From Hyphomicrobiales bacterium (GTDB lineage Bacteria > Pseudomonadota > Alphaproteobacteria > Rhizobiales > Rhizobiaceae): a stretch of DNA of 64,000 bases. The notes beneath the pieces were generated by a model, which was given only the letters and a program-made list of their open reading frames with translations, had not been told where the DNA came from and made no database searches. Positions 26,850 to 36,943 of this stretch are shown here, in pieces. Both the position numbers and the translations under genes were made by a program. Each line of letters starts with the position of its first letter. Position 1 is the first letter of the stretch. The DNA is taken from assembly GCA_900466605.1 (NCBI GenBank), contig UBMU01000008.1, positions 401,945 through 465,944 of the forward strand, read 5' to 3'.

Positions 26850-27381
26850 AGGCTTCGCCGGGATAAGCGCCCCAGATCTCCGACTGCGCCACCCAACCTT
26901 CGGCGCCGTCGATCTTGGCAAAGCACCAATCGCCATTGCATTCGCCGATGTTCATCATGACGCCGGGCTCCAGCTTGGCAACGACGCTTGCCGACGGCAG
27001 GGCATCGCGGCGCATGTTGACATATACGGACCTGCCCTTCCCCTTCATCCATGGCGCAGCGATTGCTGCACGCGAGCCTGACAGCAACGATTGGTTGACC
27101 CAGCCCTCGGTGCCGTCGGCATCGCGGATCTGGCGCCAGTTGTCGTATTCCTGAATGATCTCGACCGGCAGGCCAGCCTTGAGATACATCCACGAGGCAG
27201 CATAGTCCGTGCCGGGACCGATGCGCAGGTTGACGCGCTTGGACTTCAGCGTGACGAAACGCGGCAGCGGCAAGCCACTCGGTCCCTTTGCCGCCTGTGC
27301 GGAGGCCATTTCAGCCGTGCCCGCAGAAAGCACGAAACCGATCGCAAGGGCGAGGCAGGATTTCAGGACTTTGCTTTGCAT
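26842..27381 (-). CDS. Secreted protein with two bacterial SH3-like domains
   Basis: 179 aa. Signal peptide (1-29, ending MASAQA), then two SH3-like repeats: RVNLRIGPGTDYAASW ... NWRQIRDADGTEGWVNQSLL and YVNMRRDALPSASVVAKL ... DWCFAKIDGAEGWVAQSEI. The family (PF06347/SH3_3 type) probably binds peptidoglycan in the periplasm. Single gene; transcribed away from the D-2-hydroxyacid dehydrogenase gene (181 nt between). Confidence 0.9.
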   Translation of the reverse strand: MQSKVLKSCLALAIGFVLSAGTAEMASAQAAKGPSGLPLPRFVTLKSKRVNLRIGPGTDYAASWMYLKAGLPVEIIQEYDNWRQIRDADGTEGWVNQSLLSGSRAAIAAPWMKGKGRSVYVNMRRDALPSASVVAKLEPGVMMNIGECNGDWCFAKIDGAEGWVAQSEIWGAYPGEAFK

Positions 27382-27562
27382 GGGACTTCCGTTTGCTCAG
27401 AGGAGGGCAGGACTGCTGCCTGATTCCGGGAATTCGACATTCCTGCGCACGCTGAGCGAGTTTTGTTTGTCTTCGCGCGCGGGTCTGGTAGAAATTCCCC
27501 GGAACGGGAAAATTATCCCGCGTCTTGGTTAAGGACCTCTGAACAAGTTAGCGCCAGCGCAC

Positions 27563-28564
27563 ATGACGACGAAGAAAAAACCGAAGGTCTACATCACGCG
27601 GAAGCTGCCCGATGCCGTCGAGACGCGCATGCGCGAGCTCTTCGACGCGGAACTCAATATCGACGATATGCCGCGCTCCAAATCCGAGCTCATCGTTGCA
27701 GTCAAAAGCGCCGACGTGCTGGTTCCGACCGTCACCGACCGAATCGACGCAGCCCTGATCGAGGAAGCCGGACCGCAACTGAAGCTCATCGCCAGTTTTT
27801 CGAACGGTACCGACCACATCGACGTCGAGGCTGCAGCGCGCAAGGGCATCACCGTCACGAACACGCCGAATGTGCTGACCGAAGATACTGCCGACATGAC
27901 CATGGCGCTAATCCTCGCCGTGCCGCGCCGCTTGGGCGAAGGTGCGCGGGTATTGACCGACCATCCGGGCGAATGGGCCGGCTGGTCGCCAACCTGGATG
28001 CTCGGGCGGCGCATCCATGGCAAGCGCATCGGCATCGTCGGAATGGGCCGGATCGGTACTGCCGTAGCCCGTCGCGCCAAGGCCTTCGGCCTTTCGATCC
28101 ATTATCATAACCGCAAGCGCGTGAACCCGGCGACTGAAGACGAGCTGGAGGCAACGTACTGGGAGAGCCTTGACCAAATGCTGGCGCGTGTCGACATCGT
28201 TTCGGTCAATTGCCCGTCGACACCTGCGACCTTCCACCTGCTTTCGGCGCGCCGCCTGGCGCTGCTGCAGCCGACAGCCTATCTCGTCAACACTGCACGC
28301 GGCGACGTGGTCGATGAGGCGGCGCTGATAAAGAGCCTGCGGGAGGGCAAACTTGCCGGTGCGGGCCTCGATGTCTTCGAGAACGAGCCGGCGGTCAATC
28401 CGAAGCTGATCAAGCTCGCCAATGAAGGCAAGGTCGTGCTTCTGCCGCATATGAGTTCGGCAACGATCGAGGGCCGCATCGATATGGGCGACAAGGTTAT
28501 CATCAACATTCGCACGTTCATCGACGGGCATCGGCCGCCGAACCGCGTGCTGCCCGGCCGCTAG
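27563..28564 (+). CDS. D-glycerate dehydrogenase (glyoxylate/hydroxypyruvate reductase)
   Basis: 333 aa. D-2-hydroxyacid dehydrogenase family: dinucleotide site GIVGMGRIGTAVARRAKAFG (near residue 157), the catalytic Arg in VNTARGDVVDEAAL, Glu in DVFENEPAVNP and His in LLPHMSSAT. Closest in style to GRHPR-type enzymes that reduce hydroxypyruvate and glyoxylate. Converges on a GNAT gene with coding ends overlapping by 4 nt. Confidence 0.93.
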   Translation: MTTKKKPKVYITRKLPDAVETRMRELFDAELNIDDMPRSKSELIVAVKSADVLVPTVTDRIDAALIEEAGPQLKLIASFSNGTDHIDVEAAARKGITVTNTPNVLTEDTADMTMALILAVPRRLGEGARVLTDHPGEWAGWSPTWMLGRRIHGKRIGIVGMGRIGTAVARRAKAFGLSIHYHNRKRVNPATEDELEATYWESLDQMLARVDIVSVNCPSTPATFHLLSARRLALLQPTAYLVNTARGDVVDEAALIKSLREGKLAGAGLDVFENEPAVNPKLIKLANEGKVVLLPHMSSATIEGRIDMGDKVIINIRTFIDGHRPPNRVLPGR

Positions 28565-29034
28565 GCCAGCACCGGTTTGCGCATCTCGATCGATGTGGTC
28601 CTCGTGAAGCCGGGATGCGCGTTTTCAGCGGTCTTCACAAATCCCCAGCGCGCAAAGACGTCGTGATTCTCGACAAGCTCGATACGAGTCTCAAGCCGAA
28701 GTGATGGCAACGCGTGGGAGCGCGCAACCTCAACTGCGACAGCCAGCAGCCGACGACCGAGGCCCCGGCCTTGCGCGTCCGGCGCAATCGCCAGCTTGCC
28801 GATATAGAGGCAGTCTTCTTCCGGGCGCAGGAAGACGCAACCGCACAAGATATCGCCTTCCATCGCCACATAGGCGATTTCGGAATGCGCCTTGTCGGCA
28901 AGCGTCGCCAGTCTCAGGCTCAACGCCGAAGATGGAGGATCGATGCGGCCCTTCATATATGCAAAGGAGGAGAGGATCAGCTTGAGGAGCTCATCCCAGC
29001 GCTGAAAGCTCTCATCGATGCGAACGACCTTCAT
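28561..29034 (-). CDS. GNAT family N-acetyltransferase
   Basis: 157 aa. GNAT core: YVAMEGDILCGCVFL, then the acetyl-CoA loop IAPDAQGRGLGRRLLAVAVE and a C-terminal HDVFARWGFVKT. Third gene of the recF-moeB-GNAT unit; its ATG overlaps the moeB stop by 4 nt, so translation is likely coupled. The substrate is unknown. Confidence 0.88.
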   Translation of the reverse strand: MKVVRIDESFQRWDELLKLILSSFAYMKGRIDPPSSALSLRLATLADKAHSEIAYVAMEGDILCGCVFLRPEEDCLYIGKLAIAPDAQGRGLGRRLLAVAVEVARSHALPSLRLETRIELVENHDVFARWGFVKTAENAHPGFTRTTSIEMRKPVLA

Positions 29035-29855
29035 GACGCCTGGTTCTGCCTCTGGCGCCGCCGCTTGTAGCGGATCGTATCGAAGCGGGCAGCAAGGGCG
29101 TCATAGAGCAGCAGCCGCCCGATCAGCGGTTCGCCAGTGCCGGTGACGAGCTTGATCGCTTCCATCGCCATCATCGTGCCGATCACACCGGTCAGCGCAC
29201 CGATGATGCCGGTCTCCGCGCAGGCGGGGATCAGGCCGGCCGGTGGCTTTTCCGGAAAGAGATCGCGATAGGTGGGGTTCGGCGTACCATCCTCCCCCAC
29301 TTCATAAGGCTTCAGCACCGTGACGGAACCGTCAAAGCGGCCGACGGCGCCCGTAACCAACGGAATCTTTGCTGCCTCCGCCGCATCGGCTGCCGTATAG
29401 CGGGTATCGAAATTGTCGGAGCCGTCGATTAGGAGATCGAAGCCCGAAAGGTGACGGCGGGCCGAATCCGGCGAAAACCGCTCCTCGAACCGGATAACGT
29501 TGACATGCGGGTTCAATCTGGCAATCGCGAAGGCCGCGCTTTCCGTCTTCAGCTCGCCGATCGTGCCGGAGTCATGGATCACCTGCCGCTGCAGGTTGGA
29601 AAGCGAAACGCGGTCGTCATCGGCGATGCCAAGCGTACCGACGCCGGCCGCCGCCAGATATTGCAGGACTGGCGCGCCAAGCCCGCCGGCACCGATAACG
29701 AGGACGCGTGCGGCTTTCAGTTTCTGCTGGCCTGCGCCGCCGATCTCGGGGAGCAGGATATGACGCTGATATCGCGCTATTTCTTCCGGGCTCAAGGGTT
29801 CCATGGGCATGATGCTAACATGACCCTTGCTCGAGGGGGAAGCAGCATCGGTCAT
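29031..29855 (-). CDS. moeB: MoeB/ThiF family sulfur-carrier adenylyltransferase
   Basis: 274 aa. Adenylates the C-terminal Gly of a ubiquitin-like sulfur carrier (MoaD or ThiS). Seen: RYQRHILLPEIGGAGQQKL, nucleotide site VLVIGAGGLGAPVLQYLAAAG, SNLQRQVIH and DGSDNFDTRYTAADAA. The two CxxC pairs that hold zinc in E. coli MoeB are absent; one Cys is left at LIPACAETG. No carrier-protein or molybdenum gene is adjacent. The start overlaps the recF stop by 4 nt. Confidence 0.88.
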   Translation of the reverse strand: MTDAASPSSKGHVSIMPMEPLSPEEIARYQRHILLPEIGGAGQQKLKAARVLVIGAGGLGAPVLQYLAAAGVGTLGIADDDRVSLSNLQRQVIHDSGTIGELKTESAAFAIARLNPHVNVIRFEERFSPDSARRHLSGFDLLIDGSDNFDTRYTAADAAEAAKIPLVTGAVGRFDGSVTVLKPYEVGEDGTPNPTYRDLFPEKPPAGLIPACAETGIIGALTGVIGTMMAMEAIKLVTGTGEPLIGRLLLYDALAARFDTIRYKRRRQRQNQAS

Positions 29856-30976
29856 ACCAAAACCTTTCCATCGGCAACCGTGAAGAATTGCGCCCGCCCG
29901 CCAAGGGCCGAGAACATGGCGCGATCCGTACCAGTCATGAAGGCCTGACCACCCAGCGCGTCGATGAGATCGAAAAGGGCGGCGCGCCGGTTTTCATCCA
30001 GGTGCGCGGCGATCTCATCGAGCAAGAGTATTGGTGCGTGGCCGGTAAGATTGGCAACCAGGCGGGCATGGGCGAGGATCAGGCCGACCAGCAGCGCCTT
30101 CTGTTCGCCGGTCGAGCAGCGCGCTGCCTCCATCTGCTTTTGCCGGTGGCGGACGACGAGATCAGCTCGATGCGGCCCCTCGAGCGTACGACCGGCGGCG
30201 GCATCGCGGTAGCGGCTTTCGGCAAGCATCGCGGCGTACTCGTCCTCCAGATCGACCGCAGGGCGAGAGAACTCACCATCCATGAAACCCGCGAGATCGA
30301 GGGATGCGGCCGGAAATGGCGAGCTATCGTGGGTTTCCTCGATTAGCCGTGCGAGAAGGCCAAGCATCTCCTGGCGCGCCATCGCCATGGCAATACCGAG
30401 GCTCGCCATCTGCTGCTCGATGCCGGAAAGCCAGGCGGGATCGAAGCGGCGCTCGTCGAGCAGCTTGTTGCGGCTGCGCATGGCGCGTTCGAAATCGCTG
30501 GCACGGCGGCCATGGGCCGGATCGAGCGACAGAACTAGCCGATCCAGGAACCGGCGGCGTTCGGACGAGCCACCCGTAAAGAGGCCGTCCATCGAGGGCG
30601 TCAACCACAGGAGACGCAGATGGTCAGTCAGTTCATCGGCCGATTTTGCCGGCGTGCCGTTGATGCGCAGGCGGCGGGACGCGCTGTCATCGGTGGTATC
30701 GACACCGGTGCCGATCTCCACTTCACCATCCATGCCATCGATCGCGGCGAAGATCGAAAAGCCGCCGCTCGCGCCGACGCGGGTGACATCGCCATAGGTG
30801 GCACGACGCAGACCGCGGCCCGGCGACAGAAAGGAGACGGCTTCCATCAGATTGGTCTTACCGGCGCCGTTGTCTCCCGTCAGCACCACATGCCGAGCGT
30901 CGAGCGACAGCGAGACAGACGCGTAATTGCGAAAGTCGGTCAGCTTGAGACGGGACAGGGAGACCTTGTGGGGCAT
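29852..30976 (-). CDS. recF: DNA replication and repair protein RecF
   Basis: 374 aa. SMC-like ATPase acting with RecO and RecR in gap repair. Walker A GDNGAGKTNLMEAV (near residue 38), ABC-type signature region GPHRADL and STGEQKALLV, Walker B LLLDEIAAHLDENRR. Start at 30976 gives MPHKVSLSRLKLTDFRNY, the normal N-terminus; the frame is open further but the extension is not conserved in character. Not next to dnaN or gyrB here; it heads an operon with moeB and a GNAT gene. Confidence 0.96.
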   Translation of the reverse strand: MPHKVSLSRLKLTDFRNYASVSLSLDARHVVLTGDNGAGKTNLMEAVSFLSPGRGLRRATYGDVTRVGASGGFSIFAAIDGMDGEVEIGTGVDTTDDSASRRLRINGTPAKSADELTDHLRLLWLTPSMDGLFTGGSSERRRFLDRLVLSLDPAHGRRASDFERAMRSRNKLLDERRFDPAWLSGIEQQMASLGIAMAMARQEMLGLLARLIEETHDSSPFPAASLDLAGFMDGEFSRPAVDLEDEYAAMLAESRYRDAAAGRTLEGPHRADLVVRHRQKQMEAARCSTGEQKALLVGLILAHARLVANLTGHAPILLLDEIAAHLDENRRAALFDLIDALGGQAFMTGTDRAMFSALGGRAQFFTVADGKVLV

Positions 30977-31184
30977 TCGATATCCGGATTCGTGGTGTCC
31001 GAGAGCTAAGCGCAACGAGAACGGATGGCAAGGGTGAAGGCCGGTCAACTGCGGACGAGGTCGCCAACGACCGTAGATAGAACTGCGTTCATTGAAGCGG
31101 CCAGATTCCCGACGCCAGCCGATCGAGTTTCACAAAGCTTCGAATCAGTGAAAGATGCGGCAGCCAACTACGGGAGGCGCGTCC

Positions 31185-32021
31185 TTGAAAATCGCCGCAG
31201 CACAGACCCTCGTTTCATCCGACATCGCCGCAAACGGTGCCGCGATCCGCACCATGCTCGCGACCGCGGCCGGTGATGGCGCACGGGTGATCAACTTCTG
31301 CGAAGGCGCTCTTTCGGGATATTCGAAATTGCAAATGATGCACCCCGATGATTGGGCCAGTTTCGATTGGCAGCAGCAGGAGGCCGAGCTTCGTGCAATC
31401 GCCAGTCTCTGTGGCGAGCTTCACATCTTCGCGGTGATCGGTGGAGCGCACCGACTGTCGGGGGGATACCCGCCGCACAACAGCCTCTATGTGTTTTCCG
31501 AGACCGGGGCGCTGCTCACCCGCTACGACAAGAGGTTTCTGTCTAACAGCGAGCTTGGCGGCTGGTACTCGCCCGGCACCGAGCCGATCACCTTCGACGT
31601 TGATGGCTATCGGATGGGCTGCGCCATCTGCATCGAATCGCAATTTCCGGAGGTGTTCGAGGAGTACGAAAGACTTGGCGTCGATGCCGTACTCTTCTCC
31701 TCTTACGGCATTCCGGACTATTTCCAGATTGCTTTGCGCGCGCATGCGGGCCTGAACTGCATATGGATCGGCGCTGCGACGCCGGTGCAGAAAGCCCACA
31801 AGGGGCCAGCCGGCATCATAGGACCGGATGGAAAATGGGCGACTCAGTGTCCGGCAGCTGCCGAACCAAACCTCGCAACCACTGTGCTGGATCGCGATAA
31901 TCCGGTCTACGACATTCCGCTGCAGAAGGCCCGGCCTTGGCGGCGGAGGGCGCGCAAGGGGGATATCTATCGCGAACAGATCGTCGATGATCCCCGCAGC
32001 CGGGAAAGAGGCGGCTATTGA
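31185..32021 (+). CDS. Carbon-nitrogen hydrolase (nitrilase superfamily)
   Basis: 278 aa. The Glu-Lys-Cys triad is visible: FCEGALSGY (Glu near 43), TRYDKRFLSN (Lys near 115) and CAICIESQFPE (Cys near 150). It hydrolyses a non-peptide C-N bond; the substrate is unknown. I choose TTG at 31185 because GGGAGG (31172-31177) lies 7 nt before it and the protein then begins MKIAAAQTLVSS; an ATG at 31155 has no ribosome site. Divergent from recF. Confidence 0.9.
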   Translation: MKIAAAQTLVSSDIAANGAAIRTMLATAAGDGARVINFCEGALSGYSKLQMMHPDDWASFDWQQQEAELRAIASLCGELHIFAVIGGAHRLSGGYPPHNSLYVFSETGALLTRYDKRFLSNSELGGWYSPGTEPITFDVDGYRMGCAICIESQFPEVFEEYERLGVDAVLFSSYGIPDYFQIALRAHAGLNCIWIGAATPVQKAHKGPAGIIGPDGKWATQCPAAAEPNLATTVLDRDNPVYDIPLQKARPWRRRARKGDIYREQIVDDPRSRERGGY

Positions 32022-32115
32022 CGCGCAATGCTGCCTTGCGTCGCAGTGCCTTCAACTCAGGCCACCGACCGTCTATATGAGGATAGTCGCGGATTGCGAC
32101 ATGCCGGAGTTGACG

Positions 32116-32583
32116 ATGGATATGGAAATACAGGGCCGCGCGGCGCACGTCGCCGCCATCCGCGAGCGTGCCGAAGCCGAGATGAAGGCCATGGGCATTG
32201 ATGAGGCATTCATCGACCAGCTGGTCGAGACGTTCTACGCCCGCGTGCTGCAGCATCCGACGCTCGGACCGGTGTTTGATTCCCGGCTTTCCGGCCGGTG
32301 GCCCGAGCATATGCAAAAGATGAAGAGCTTCTGGTCATCGGTCGCCTTCCGCAGCGGCGCCTATGGGGGTAAGCCCGTCCAGGCGCATACGGGCGTCGCG
32401 AACATGACGGCAGAACTCTTCCCGCAATGGCTTGCGCTGTTTTCCGAAACACTCGGCGATATCGCTCCGAACGCCGAGGCCAAGGCATGGTTCATGGCGA
32501 CCGCGGAACGAATCGCCAGGAGCCTGACGCTATCGCTGTTCTACAATCCGGCACTCGACGACCCCCAGCGCAAGCCGGCCTGA
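32116..32583 (+). CDS. Group III truncated haemoglobin
   Basis: 155 aa. Group 3 (P-type) trHb: VETFYARVLQHPTLGPVF, the HMQKMKSFWSSVAFRSGAYGG segment, and the proximal His in PVQAHTGVANM. Start at 32116 has GGAG 6 nt upstream; ATGs at 32077 and 32101 are in frame and would lengthen it slightly. It follows the nitrilase gene by 94 nt on the same strand. Ligand role (oxygen, NO or peroxide chemistry) is not determined. Convergent with a GNAT gene, 5 nt between stops. Confidence 0.9.
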   Translation: MDMEIQGRAAHVAAIRERAEAEMKAMGIDEAFIDQLVETFYARVLQHPTLGPVFDSRLSGRWPEHMQKMKSFWSSVAFRSGAYGGKPVQAHTGVANMTAELFPQWLALFSETLGDIAPNAEAKAWFMATAERIARSLTLSLFYNPALDDPQRKPA

Positions 32584-32588
32584 CATTT

Positions 32589-33110
32589 TCAAGCGACCCG
32601 CTTGTAGAAGAGCGTGGTGGCGCAGAGGCCACCTTCCGGCCACAGCGCATAGTCCGGGATCACCCCGACCCGCTCCCAGCCTAGCCTAGGGTAGATCGCC
32701 TCGGCATCGCTGCCGGTTGCGGTGTCGAGCACGAGGATCGTCTTGCCCCGGAGCGAGGCTTCACGCTCGGCGGCATCCATCAACAGCCGCGCGAGACCCT
32801 TGCCACGCGCGGAGCGATGCACGAGCAGTTTCTTCAGATCGCCGCGATGCGGCTGGTTCGGCATCTGCGCCACGCCGACCTGCACCGTGCCGACGGACCT
32901 GCCCTCGACTTCGGCCACGAAAAGTAACGTTGCGCCTGACGCAACGGCATCCGCAACACCCTGCCAATAAGGCTCGGCGTCGGCGTGGGTGTAAGGCTGC
33001 ATGAAACCGACCGAGGCGCCACTGTTGACGCAATCGGCGAGCACTTCGCAAAGGTCGGGGATTGCCGCACGGGCTTGTGCCGTATCGAGCAAGCGAATGG
33101 TTGCCGTCAT
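32589..33110 (-). CDS. GNAT family N-acetyltransferase
   Basis: 173 aa. GNAT core: ATLLFVAEVEGRSVGTVQVG, the acetyl-CoA motif HRSARGKGLARLLMDAAE and the C-terminal YPRLGWERVGVIPDYALWPE. GGAGAAG precedes the ATG at 33110. It lies 19 nt after the XRE-cupin regulator on the same strand and is very probably its co-transcribed target, a pairing commonly seen for antibiotic- or amine-modifying acetyltransferases. Substrate unknown. Confidence 0.9.
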   Translation of the reverse strand: MTATIRLLDTAQARAAIPDLCEVLADCVNSGASVGFMQPYTHADAEPYWQGVADAVASGATLLFVAEVEGRSVGTVQVGVAQMPNQPHRGDLKKLLVHRSARGKGLARLLMDAAEREASLRGKTILVLDTATGSDAEAIYPRLGWERVGVIPDYALWPEGGLCATTLFYKRVA

Positions 33111-33129
33111 ATTCTTCTCCTGAAATGAA

Positions 33130-33708
33130 CTAGCGCCCGCGCCGGTCGAGGACGACGCAATAGCGGGCTGGTATGTTGCCGGGATTGTGAAAGACATGCC
33201 CCTCGCCGACGGGCATGAGCAGGCAGTCGCCGGGCAGAAGGCGATAAACCGCCTCGCCCGTCGTCATTTCCAGCTCGCCATCGAACAACCAGACATGCTG
33301 GGTCATGCCGCTGCTTGCTACATGCGGAGGGAAGCTGACGCGGCCGCCAGGCGGGAATTCGACATCGACGATGTCCACATCAGAAGCCGTTCCAGGCGGC
33401 GAGACGGCACGTCTGACGTAGCCCGTCTCCGGATCCCGCCAGACCTGTTGATCCTGTCGGCGCAACAGAGGCGAAACTTCGCCCTCCTCGGCAAAGAAGG
33501 CCGAAAGCGACAAGCCGAGTGCTGCACACACCCTCGCGAGCAGCGAGGCCGTCGGGCTCGCCTCGCCGCGCTCGATACGCGATATCATCGCGCGGCTGAC
33601 GCCCGAGGCGTTGGCGAGGTCATCCAGGGTCAGACTCTTCGCGACCCGAAGCTTGCGAATGCGGAAACCAATCGCCGCTTCCAATTCCTGTTCCATCATA
33701 GGATCCAT
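33130..33708 (-). CDS. XRE family regulator with C-terminal cupin domain
   Basis: About 192 aa. N-terminal helix-turn-helix ([20 protein letters not shown] ... [20 protein letters not shown], residues ~15-70) and a C-terminal cupin ([20 protein letters not shown] ... [14 protein letters not shown]). Start at 33708 ([10 protein letters not shown]), with MMEQ two codons later as the alternative. A near-perfect 16-bp palindrome begins 2 nt upstream of the ATG. Regulator of the GNAT gene that follows, and probably of itself. Confidence 0.9.
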   Translation of the reverse strand: MDPMMEQELEAAIGFRIRKLRVAKSLTLDDLANASGVSRAMISRIERGEASPTASLLARVCAALGLSLSAFFAEEGEVSPLLRRQDQQVWRDPETGYVRRAVSPPGTASDVDIVDVEFPPGGRVSFPPHVASSGMTQHVWLFDGELEMTTGEAVYRLLPGDCLLMPVGEGHVFHNPGNIPARYCVVLDRRGR

Positions 33709-33710
33709 TT

Positions 33711-33726
33711 TTCTACTATAATAGAA
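33711..33726. promoter_or_regulatory. Palindrome upstream of the XRE-cupin regulator
   Basis: TTCTACTATAATAGAA, a 16-bp palindrome with one mismatch pair, lies directly before the regulator start and overlaps a -10-like CTATTAT on the minus strand. Position and symmetry suggest an autoregulatory operator, and its closeness to the ATG suggests a very short or absent leader if the -10 is real. Confidence 0.5.
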
Positions 33727-33836
33727 TTGCATGGCCTGATGGTGGAATCAAGCGCCATGTTTCAGCCTGCGAAACAACCATTTATCGTAAACGAACCCCT
33801 GCTTTTCTGCTTTGCGGCAAGGGGCGGCGCTGCTAT

Positions 33837-35672
<1,836 letters not shown>

Positions 35673-35683
35673 CACATCATTTT

Positions 35684-35716
35684 CAACCCGGCCGGCACGC
35701 GTGCATGGCCGGGTTG
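35684..35716. repeat. Hairpin after lepA
   Basis: CAACCCGGCC, 13-nt loop, GGCCGGGTTG: a 10-bp perfect stem 11 nt after the lepA stop. Neither strand has a T-run after it, so a terminator role is uncertain; it may protect the lepA mRNA end. Confidence 0.6.
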
Positions 35717-35737
35717 CTGTCTGGATACCGCTCTGCC

Positions 35738-36196
35738 TTAGCTGCAGGCCATGTACTCCTTTACCAGCCCTTCGTAGGCATCCATCTCGGGCAGCGCCTC
35801 GTAGCTGCGGACCGCGCCCGTTTGGGCGAAGGGCAGTTTCTCGCGCGTCCAGGTTTCGATGAATGGGCGGAACCAGCGCGGATCGTCCAGCATCGTCGGG
35901 CGCACATTGACGAACCAGTCCATCCCCTCCGACCGCGTGAACATCCAGGTCATGCAGTGGCCGCAAAAATAGTGGTGCGCCTCAGCACCGTGCAGACCGC
36001 CGATCACGGGCTCCCCCTCGGTGATCTCGAAGCCCTCTGCCGGAATCGCGGCGCTGAGCGAATAAGCACTCGACGACATTTTCTGGCAGCCCGTGCAATG
36101 GCAGGCCATGGTCAGCAGCGGCTTGGCACTGACCTTCAATCGCACGCGGCCGCATCGGCAGCCACCTTCCCAAGGCAAATCTACTTCTGTCATCAT
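35738..36196 (-). CDS. GFA family (glutathione-dependent formaldehyde-activating enzyme/CENP-V fold) protein
   Basis: 152 aa. Zinc-binding GFA fold with its cysteine pairs: CRCGRVRLKV near residue 13, CHCTGCQKMSS near 33 and FCGHCMTW near 85. Family members are zinc proteins; only a few are shown to help glutathione and formaldehyde react, so the exact role is open. No formaldehyde genes are nearby. Convergent with lepA. Confidence 0.88.
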   Translation of the reverse strand: MMTEVDLPWEGGCRCGRVRLKVSAKPLLTMACHCTGCQKMSSSAYSLSAAIPAEGFEITEGEPVIGGLHGAEAHHYFCGHCMTWMFTRSEGMDWFVNVRPTMLDDPRWFRPFIETWTREKLPFAQTGAVRSYEALPEMDAYEGLVKEYMACS

Positions 36197-36291
36197 GGCC
36201 TCCCTTTCGTCATGCTCAATCTAGTGGCGGGCAGCGCGGCGTCAAATCAGCCGGCTTCCGACCGCAGACAAGCCGACAGCGGCATTGCCCT

Positions 36292-36822
36292 CTACAGCAT
36301 TGGAAAGTTACGATCCCGCTCTGACATCTGCGCAACAGGCAGCGGCCAGGCGATCAACACCCTGGGATCGAGCGCGTTGACCCCACCTTCGGCGCCCGGC
36401 GCGTAAGGCTTATCGTGCAGATAGATCAATTCGCAGTTCTCGGTCAGCGTCTGGAAACCATGGGCAAAGCCCGGCGGGATCATCATCGAACGAGCATTCT
36501 CGGCGGAAAGAACCTCGCCATGCCACTTGAGATAGGTTGACGACTGCGGCCTGAGATCGACCGCAACGTCGAAGACGGCGCCTGCGAGACATGAGACGAA
36601 CTTCGCTTCGTCATGCGGCGCCCGCTGGAAATGCATGCCGCGAATCGTCCCCTTTGCCTGTGTCATCGTGTGATTGATCTGCGCGATACCGCCAATGCCG
36701 AAATCGGCAAGCTCTTCGCTGCAGTAAAAGCGCGAGAAGAAGCCGCGCTCGTCACCGAGGCGCTGGCGTTCGACGACGACGAGGTCAGTCACGGCGGTGG
36801 GGATACGGGTGAAGCGGGACAT
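36292..36822 (-). CDS. rfbC: dTDP-4-dehydrorhamnose 3,5-epimerase family protein (RmlC/RfbC-like)
   Basis: 176 aa. Cupin-type sugar epimerase: FFSRFYCSEEL, AQINHTMTQAKGTIRGMHFQ with the active-site His and Arg, CLAGAVFDVAVDLR, and IPPGFAHGFQTLTENCELIY with the second catalytic region. Start at 36822 (MSRFTRIPTA). In this locus the other sugar genes use CDP-glucose, so this enzyme may act on a CDP-4-keto-6-deoxy sugar rather than on the dTDP sugar (inference). Divergent from the DegT gene, sharing a 121-nt promoter region. Confidence 0.88.
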   Translation of the reverse strand: MSRFTRIPTAVTDLVVVERQRLGDERGFFSRFYCSEELADFGIGGIAQINHTMTQAKGTIRGMHFQRAPHDEAKFVSCLAGAVFDVAVDLRPQSSTYLKWHGEVLSAENARSMMIPPGFAHGFQTLTENCELIYLHDKPYAPGAEGGVNALDPRVLIAWPLPVAQMSERDRNFPML

Positions 36823-36943
36823 GGGTTCTCTGATACGTGGACTCTTTGTTACCGCAAAGCGATCTCGGCGGCGCCGCGCCGCCACTTGACCCGATTCGGA
36901 AATTAGGCTCAAGAGTTGCCATTCTACCTTGACCGGGGTCGTG

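Noticed and set aside
36867..36883. GGCGGCG-CCG-CGCCGCC repeat in the promoter region between rfbC and the DegT gene
   Set aside because: Low-complexity GC repeat; could be a leader hairpin but nothing links it to a regulator.
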